From: CAYHZL01 sp964361075
GTDB taxonomy: Bacteria; Bacteroidota; Ignavibacteria; UBA10030; UBA8401
Assembly (NCBI GenBank): GCA_964361075.1
Contig: CAYHZL010000115.1
Coordinates: forward strand, 1-11,613
Direction of reading: 5' to 3'
Length of the DNA stretch: 11,613 nucleotides
A model generated the notes under the pieces. It was not told where the DNA came from. It saw only the letters and a list, made by a program, of their open reading frames with translations, and searched no databases. Within the stretch, counting starts at the first letter, position 1, and each line of letters opens with the position of its first letter. Shown in pieces: positions 7,801 through 11,613 of the stretch. The translations under genes were made by a program, and so were the position numbers.

Positions 7801-10008
7801 TATCAAGTTGTGTTGGGCGCTGATGCGCTTGAAAGTGATGGAATAAATACTGCGTATGCCGGTGGAATAATTTCTGGACAATTGATTAGCGCAGTTCCAT
7901 CATCATGGACTGTAACAGTGAAGCCCGGTGTCTTTACAGAAAAAGGTCTTATCATCGGAAAAGTATTTTACGATGACGACCGTAATGCATTTCAAAGTGA
8001 AGGTGAGATTGGTGTAAAGAATGTTGAAATTTGGATGGAAGATGGAACGAGAATTACAACAGGCGATGATGGAAAATTTTCCATCCCCGATGTAAAACCG
8101 GGGCAACATGTGTTGCGTATTATAGAAAACACATTGCCCAAAGGGAGTGAACTTATTGGCGGCAATATAGAATTTGCCAAAGATCCTGTCTCTCGATTTG
8201 TTCGACTGACTGAAGGCGGTATTGCAAAAGCAAATTTCTATTTGAAGCGATTAGTTGCCGACACTATTAAACAAACTGTATCTAAAATGGTTCGGCTCAC
8301 CGTGAAGCGTGAAGCATATCCGAAAAATGTGTACAAAGATGCCAAAGAAAATATTGTAGAATTTACGACTCGATTTTCTTATTCAGGAAATATGTGGCTT
8401 CAACTCATTACTGCATTCGATAAATTACCTTCCGGCTTTTCATATCTTGAAGGATCTGCAATGTATAACGGAAGAGTTGTTGCTCCTGCTGTTACGAACA
8501 ATGAATTAGTATGGAAATTAGGCCGCTCTATTTCAACATTTAACGGGGAATTGAAATACAAAGCACGCGTTACGCGCATTCCTTCTGCATCAGAAAAAAT
8601 GTTATCGCAGTCGCGTTTTGAAGCTATGACGATTGATAGCACAATATTGCGCAGCGATACATTGCTGACAGAAAATATTTTACAAAATGTTCTGCCGAAC
8701 GATAACAATATCAAGATTGAAGAAAAATTGTTCATCGAAAATAAATCGACATTTTTACCAAACACTCCTTTCAAATTAGATGAATTAACTTCGATGATGA
8801 AAAAACAATCGAATAAAACTTTTGTTATTGTTACGTATCCTGACGCAGTGCAAGCAAACTTCGATGCGACAAAACGTCTTGTAACAGAACGCTCGAATAG
8901 GGTGTACGAATTTCTCAATCGAAGATTGAACAACAGCTCTGTACATTTGTTAATCAATCAAATCTTTGATGAAACAATATTACAACCACAAGCAAAAAGT
9001 GTTCAGCTTGAAATTCATACGGAACAGAGTTCAACAAGCAATCCTTTTGCTGTTTATGATACATCATTGTCAATTTCAAAAACATCTATTACAAAACTAC
9101 TTCCCGTATATCCTGCATCATACGCAGATTCAATGAGCGTTATTACAGGTGACGAAGTTGTGTGTAATACACGAGTGTATCTTACTTTATCTTCAAAAGC
9201 GAAGAGTATAACTTTTATTGATACATTGCCAAACGATTTTGTTGTTAATGAAAGATCGTTTGCGGTGAATAATATTCCGGTGGGCAGCAATAACATATCA
9301 ATAAAAACTCAATCAAGTCCATTATCTTCAAAAAATATAAAGGATAATGTTGACGTATCGTATTCCAAGGTTATCTCGCTCACGGTAGCATCACTTTTAA
9401 AAAGTGGTGTGAACCAAATCAGTTTCCGAGCGAGCATACCTGCAGATTCTGTTACTAATGCTTTGATGAAAAATACAATCTACATTCAGAAGAAAAATGA
9501 ATTTGATGAGATTTCAAATCAAAGTTCCAATGCGGCAACAATTGTTATTCGTCAGGCGGCAAAACCTGTTTCAGCAAAGAGAGAACCTGTCAGCATTGTA
9601 GCGAAACCTGATACAATAAAAAATAATGTTGCACTTCAAAAAATGGAATCGCTGAATGAGAAGGTTGGAAAAGCAATCGTGATGGAAGGGATAACATTTG
9701 TTGTTGGTAACGCAAATTTAACTTCCGAAGCAAAAGAATTATTGAACAGTCTTGCAAATGCTTTGAAAGAAAATCCGGCGTTAGAAATACAAATTAATGG
9801 GCATACTGATAATACCGGAAGTGCAAAGAAGAATAAAGAACTTTCAAAAGCACGCGCGCAATCTGTTAAAAATTATTTTATTGAATTGGGTATCGAATCT
9901 CAACGATTGACATCGGAAGGGTATGGTTCTGAAAAACCAATGGCAACAAATGCTACTAAAGAAGGTAAAGCAAAAAACAGAAGAGTAGAGTTTGTTCGCG
10001 TAAAATGA
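4882..10008 (+). CDS. Giant mosaic surface protein: DUF11 modules, Ig and CNA-B/SdrD-like domains, C-terminal OmpA domain
   Basis: From ATG 4882 the product is 1708 residues (GTG 4852 and ATG 4876 are in-frame alternatives; none has a clear ribosome site). Signal cleavage is near LTNA|QTPAG (A39). Order: TPAG head (41-75); DUF11-like 94-190 and 195-300; invasin-like Ig (321-426); two carboxypeptidase-regulatory-like domains (430-508, 515-622); DUF11-like 626-735, 750-875, 885-1013; SdrD_B-like (1022-1120; IIGKVFYDDDRN, TTGDDGKFSIPDVKPGQH); DUF11-like 1135-1235; diverged OmpA-like 1274-1380; DUF11-like 1400-1556; Lys/Pro-containing linker; OmpA domain 1590-1708. The last has NGHTDNTGS, LSKARAQSV and NRRVEF, with D1643 and R1658 matching the residues that bind diaminopimelate in OmpA-type domains. 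It should therefore bind peptidoglycan from the periplasmic side. How the long Ig-like part reaches the outside, if it does, cannot be read from the sequence; no beta-barrel segment is obvious. A stalk or adhesin role is inference. Confidence 0.88.
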   Translation: MNNFKCTYRCVSLFRQKRISLRLISVLILFAGGLCLTNAQTPAGSQVINQSKVVYKYKSIVVDTIQSNAVIFVVSSLPNFEFHYSFVDSNVVGKETLMVWLSYKNIGNTTADSIILQNILPSTGMKFVRASNNGTNSGGTLQWIVRNVPQGKSDSVSFAVVIDSLLAGGTVLKNTATFIWGSNTLNAEQNFYVGSFPRLHLAMTTIANVVGSGRTLVYQLVIKNTGNVPTNNTIVRDTISAQGSYVGSSIQPESVSVDKKIITWNLGSLPSFSQKSIDLTVITLPNLGHQSLRNGGSVEASNVIRKSFAEIPSTPIVPIAPKFITITATPTYIFGFLNRDSSLISVSVLDSARIPLPDGVPVAFLASPLGTFFNSKDTITAFMFGGKAEAYIRSVNVQNDVRKTTLTATAGVVESGFANASADVFMYPGAVTGIVRDAETGGTYKGAMVRVEDQGSKYVGADTTKEDGKFFVPLNKEVTRYTVFITIIDKNGDTLVTHSDVNPVTFPKPPIPINNIIAGRIQYAGLSQPIPIPGITIYLDSVSRPGNTTGSVKRGKQISLPNYFRVQEQKTDFAGRFKFENLAPAIYKIYVDSVAYPNFAGSVVTHDTVAGTFTLNFNIHIKPDTTLLISMRAASSISAGDTLTFPIRIVNPGNIFHTSAVLQDTIPKFVSYLSATKGNFNNVVYDSITHTITWKKDTLQLSADDSVFVSTIVQRNIPDSTKITNTSWLHTKQLTYRNASASTIIRSSASMLFGNFIPSGIDTVFAGDSVQTRVWFRNDGTDSLRNVIIVDTVYNLRMSTMTLAQKDSVVREKINDSVTVISWKVKNIAPARGDTIILYYRLDPTLKSGSKIISNAHIVSLLTGLSIQFKGKTIHVLDNPMLASFLKVVKSGNKKVAEIGDVVTYQVVVSNSSPTFDISKITVNDRLPHSFKYFKNSSRYNGKPILTTVDLSNGLLTWDISDTLQSSKSATLTYQVVLGADALESDGINTAYAGGIISGQLISAVPSSWTVTVKPGVFTEKGLIIGKVFYDDDRNAFQSEGEIGVKNVEIWMEDGTRITTGDDGKFSIPDVKPGQHVLRIIENTLPKGSELIGGNIEFAKDPVSRFVRLTEGGIAKANFYLKRLVADTIKQTVSKMVRLTVKREAYPKNVYKDAKENIVEFTTRFSYSGNMWLQLITAFDKLPSGFSYLEGSAMYNGRVVAPAVTNNELVWKLGRSISTFNGELKYKARVTRIPSASEKMLSQSRFEAMTIDSTILRSDTLLTENILQNVLPNDNNIKIEEKLFIENKSTFLPNTPFKLDELTSMMKKQSNKTFVIVTYPDAVQANFDATKRLVTERSNRVYEFLNRRLNNSSVHLLINQIFDETILQPQAKSVQLEIHTEQSSTSNPFAVYDTSLSISKTSITKLLPVYPASYADSMSVITGDEVVCNTRVYLTLSSKAKSITFIDTLPNDFVVNERSFAVNNIPVGSNNISIKTQSSPLSSKNIKDNVDVSYSKVISLTVASLLKSGVNQISFRASIPADSVTNALMKNTIYIQKKNEFDEISNQSSNAATIVIRQAAKPVSAKREPVSIVAKPDTIKNNVALQKMESLNEKVGKAIVMEGITFVVGNANLTSEAKELLNSLANALKENPALEIQINGHTDNTGSAKKNKELSKARAQSVKNYFIELGIESQRLTSEGYGSEKPMATNATKEGKAKNRRVEFVRVK
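4923..4952. repeat. Two adjacent small hairpins within the signal-peptide coding region
   Basis: CCGC (4923-4926) pairs with GCGG (4932-4935), immediately followed by ATCAGCC (4936-4942), exactly complementary to GGCTGAT (4946-4952) with loop TCA. They encode residues 15-24 of the giant protein, the basic end of its signal peptide. They may be the edge of a palindromic repeat fused into the reading frame, or may affect translation initiation. That they are short keeps confidence low. Confidence 0.4.
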
Positions 10009-10031
10009 CAACGCAAGTCTTTTCTGTTATC

Positions 10032-10060
10032 TAAAGTCATTGCGAGGAGCGATGACTTTA
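10032..10060. terminator. Hairpin between convergent genes, possible bidirectional terminator
   Basis: TAAAGTCAT (10032-10040) is exactly complementary to ATGACTTTA (10052-10060), with an 11-nt loop TGCGAGGAGCG. It sits in the 70-nt gap between the stop codons of two convergent genes, as expected for a shared terminator. However, no T-tract follows the stem on either strand. The loop and left arm contain the GTCATTGCGAGG repeat sequence found inverted at 4808-4819. Confidence 0.45.
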
Positions 10061-10078
10061 CAAAAAAATCAGTGGAAA

Positions 10079-11308
10079 TTATTTTACGCGTTTAACAACC
10101 ACAATAGTTTTATCGTCGGAGTATTTACCCTTCGCACTATATTTTTGCACATCTTCAACAATAAGGCGAGCAATATTCTGAGCCTTTTCTTGTTTTAGTT
10201 CAGTCAATAAAGTAGCAAGACGTTTTTCAGTGTACTGATTACCGGCTGCATCCATTGCTTCGGAAACGCCGTCGGTATAAAGCAGCATAATGTCTCCCTT
10301 TGATAGCATGATGCCTTCGCTGCGATACATTTGATTTGGAAATGGACCGATGATATTACCGGTTGCTTCTAAAAGATCCGTTGTGTTTGTCTTTGCGCGA
10401 TAAACGATTGGACTGCTGTGTCCGGCATTTACGTACACACACAACCCGTGCTTGTCATCAATTAATTCAGCATAGAACAACGTAAGGAATCGGTCATCAG
10501 AAAAAGTATGGTGAACGAGTTTATTAATATTGTGAATGAGGTTGCTGATTTTTGTTTGATAGCTCGCTCCCATGCGTAATGCACCGGAAACATACAGCGC
10601 CTGCACAGCCGCAGAGATTCCTTTGCTTGCCGCATCTCCGATGACAATGCCGACACGATCTTTTTCATCGCTAACGATATAATCGAAGAAATCGCCGCCA
10701 ACAATTCTGTCGGCGAGAGAGATGCCGAACATTTCATAATTTTGAAATTGTAGTTCGTGTGCCGGCAAAATACTGCGCTGTATTTCTCGTGCCTTGTCCA
10801 GATCTTTTTGTAATTGTACGGATGTTCGCTCGATACTTCTGTTCTTCAACATAGATGTAACGGCAATGCTGATGATGTTCAGTTTTGGTGCAACTTGTTC
10901 GTGGTCGAGATCAGTATTGAATGAGAGTATATATTTGTAGAGATCGATACCTCTGACGGAAACGATTTCACCAACGCCTGTTGCCGAGTATTTACCAATA
11001 CCTTTGCTTCGAAGATATGGATTAGTTTCTTTGGCAACGATTGTGCGATGACGGGGAAGTAACTTAAACATACGGTACCCGTCAACCTTTATGGTAAATC
11101 GCGGTTTAATTTTTTCTATTGCACCGTTTTGTGCGATAATCTCATACGCGAATTTTGCCGCGTCAAGTTTCCAAACACGTCCGCCTTTGATTTCAATCCG
11201 ATCGTGGATGACTATCTGATGAAGAACATGAGAGAGTAATTCTTCGCTTGAGTTGAATTGTTTGCTGTCAAAACTTTCAATTGTTTTATGGAGTAATCGC
11301 TGATTCAT
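10079..11308 (-). CDS. GAF-like/SpoIIE-type PP2C serine/threonine protein phosphatase (RsbU-like)
   Basis: The 409-residue cytoplasmic protein has no signal peptide or membrane segment. Residues about 15-160 resemble a GAF sensor domain (EELLSHVLHQIV, ATGVGEIVSVRG, LNIISIAVTSMLKNR). Residues 161-182 (QLQKDLDKAREIQRSILP) are the helical linker typical of RsbU-like phosphatases. Residues about 190-409 are the PP2C/SpoIIE domain with its metal-binding acidic motifs: VGGDFFDY (D206, D209), GDAASKG (D225), TDGVSEA (D346) and DDKT (D398/D399), so it looks active. The family dephosphorylates serine on anti-anti-sigma (STAS) proteins or similar partners in partner-switching pathways; the partner is not in this window. 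AGGA lies 7 nt before the start codon. Its GC content appears somewhat higher than the neighbouring DUF11 genes. It is convergent with the OmpA gene, so a shared function is not implied by operon structure. The ligand of the GAF-like part is unknown. Confidence 0.9.
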   Translation of the reverse strand: MNQRLLHKTIESFDSKQFNSSEELLSHVLHQIVIHDRIEIKGGRVWKLDAAKFAYEIIAQNGAIEKIKPRFTIKVDGYRMFKLLPRHRTIVAKETNPYLRSKGIGKYSATGVGEIVSVRGIDLYKYILSFNTDLDHEQVAPKLNIISIAVTSMLKNRSIERTSVQLQKDLDKAREIQRSILPAHELQFQNYEMFGISLADRIVGGDFFDYIVSDEKDRVGIVIGDAASKGISAAVQALYVSGALRMGASYQTKISNLIHNINKLVHHTFSDDRFLTLFYAELIDDKHGLCVYVNAGHSSPIVYRAKTNTTDLLEATGNIIGPFPNQMYRSEGIMLSKGDIMLLYTDGVSEAMDAAGNQYTEKRLATLLTELKQEKAQNIARLIVEDVQKYSAKGKYSDDKTIVVVKRVK

Positions 11309-11315
11309 TTTATTT

Positions 11316-11321
11316 TCCTGG
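11316..11321 (-). promoter_or_regulatory. Ribosome binding site of the phosphatase gene
   Basis: On the minus strand CCAGGA lies 7 nt upstream of the ATG at 11308-11306, supporting that start. I could not identify a convincing promoter in the AT-rich stretch further upstream (11322-11399). Confidence 0.6.
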
Positions 11322-11399
11322 TATATTGACGCACCAATGTACCAACATCATTTGCAACAAACAAGAATGTATCATAAGAAGATGAATAGAAAAAAAAAC

Positions 11400-11438
11400 G
11401 TAACTCCTAAGTAACTCACATCGTGAGTTACTCTTTTT
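11400..11438. terminator. Strong 10-bp hairpin with T-tracts on both sides
   Basis: AGTAACTCAC (11410-11419) pairs perfectly with GTGAGTTACT (11423-11432), with a 3-nt loop. On the plus strand it is followed by C and five T (11434-11438), a good intrinsic terminator shape. On the minus strand the hairpin is followed, after 11 nt, by nine T (complement of 11390-11398). An extra GTAACTC copy at 11400-11406 can also pair with GAGTTAC at 11425-11431. No rightward gene lies just upstream, so the likely role is ending leftward transcription from a gene beyond the right edge, upstream of the phosphatase. Confidence 0.6.
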
Positions 11439-11448
11439 GAAAAAAATT

Positions 11449-11510
11449 CGCCGCAGGCGCACTAAACGCGCTGCTCAGCGTCTTTTTTGTCCCGAAGGGA
11501 TGCCTTCGGC
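11449..11510. repeat. Cluster of short GC-rich hairpins
   Basis: Three palindromes lie in a row: CGCC/GGCG (11449-11459), CGCTG/CAGCG (11469-11480, followed by six T at 11483-11488) and CCGAAGG/CCTTCGG (11492-11509, loop GATG). Bases 11489-11509 match 4715-4735 at 19 of 21 positions, so this is a second, truncated copy of the intergenic hairpin there. From 11309 to the right edge, over 300 bases, I see no gene, only the phosphatase leader, a terminator and these repeats. Confidence 0.55.
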
Positions 11511-11535
11511 ATAATTTTAGTATTTCCAAAAAACG

Positions 11536-11613
11536 AATCCCCCGTCCCGATTAAAAAACAAATCGGGACACCCCCTTTTCAAGGGGGATTTAAAGCAAGG
11601 ATTCCCCCTTGAA
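11536..11613. repeat. Nested AATCCCCC/GGGGGATT palindromic repeats, cut by the window edge
   Basis: GTCCCGATT (11544-11552) pairs perfectly with AATCGGGAC (11561-11569). CCCCCTT (11571-11577) pairs with AAGGGGG (11581-11587) around a TTC loop. AATCCCCC at 11536-11543 can also pair with GGGGGATT at 11583-11590, enclosing both. A further ATTCCCCCTTGAA begins at 11601 and runs off the edge. This looks like a cluster of dispersed intergenic repeats; no coding is visible. Confidence 0.6.

Noticed and set aside
8068..8085. Perfect 18-bp palindrome GATGGAAAATTTTCCATC inside the giant gene
   Set aside because: It encodes the expected DGKFSIP turn of the SdrD_B-like domain and has no regulatory context; one such match in this length of AT-rich DNA can be chance.
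8400..8957. Open frame of 185 codons on the minus strand inside the giant gene
   Set aside because: It lies fully opposite a well-supported coding region with clear domains; its product shows no recognisable motif and no ribosome site was seen.
11..10008. CRISPR array, tRNA/rRNA genes or insertion sequence in the rightward region
   Set aside because: No regularly spaced direct repeats, no tRNA-like cloverleaf or rRNA motifs, and no transposase or recombinase motif were seen; the repeats present are palindromic intergenic elements or protein-level modules.

Overview
The window is moderately AT-rich DNA with four rightward genes (1-10008) and one leftward gene (10079-11308). All four rightward genes encode exported, modular, Ig-like proteins built from DUF11-type ('conserved repeat') domains. 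The leftward gene encodes a GAF-like/SpoIIE-type PP2C protein phosphatase. The base composition, the large DUF11/OmpA surface proteins, a RsbU-like phosphatase and palindromic intergenic repeats suggest a Bacteroidota/Chlorobiota-group bacterium, perhaps Ignavibacteria- or Kapabacteria-like. That is an inference; no rRNA or other phylogenetic marker is present.

Layout: (i) 11-1084, a secreted protein with an unrecognised N-terminal region and one C-terminal DUF11 module. (ii) 1136-2821 and 3018-4682, two paralogous secreted proteins. Each has a conserved 'TPAGT' segment right after the signal peptide, then four Ig-like modules in an A-B-A'-B' pattern; the A modules carry EF-hand-like Asp/Asn loops. 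(iii) about 4882-10008, a giant mosaic protein that starts with the same TPAG segment. It continues with DUF11 modules, an invasin-like Ig domain, two carboxypeptidase-regulatory-like domains and an SdrD_B-like domain, and ends in a peptidoglycan-binding OmpA domain. A second, diverged OmpA-like region seems to lie upstream of the last DUF11 module. (iv) 10079-11308, the convergent phosphatase. (v) 11309-11613, no gene seen, but a strong terminator-like hairpin and a dense cluster of palindromic repeats.

Working model (inference): the four rightward genes form a surface-structure locus. The OmpA-ended giant would tether to peptidoglycan at the outer membrane, and the smaller DUF11 proteins, two with probable calcium-binding loops, would be secreted partners. 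Intergenic gaps of 51, 196 and about 200 nt, the last two with hairpins, allow one operon with internal attenuation or several units. The phosphatase is convergent, so its regulatory link to the surface genes is unproven.

The items most worth a second look are the shared TPAG head, the EF-hand-like loops in DUF11-type modules, the likely duplicated DUF11-OmpA block in the giant protein, and the nested intergenic repeats whose pieces recur at three places in the window.
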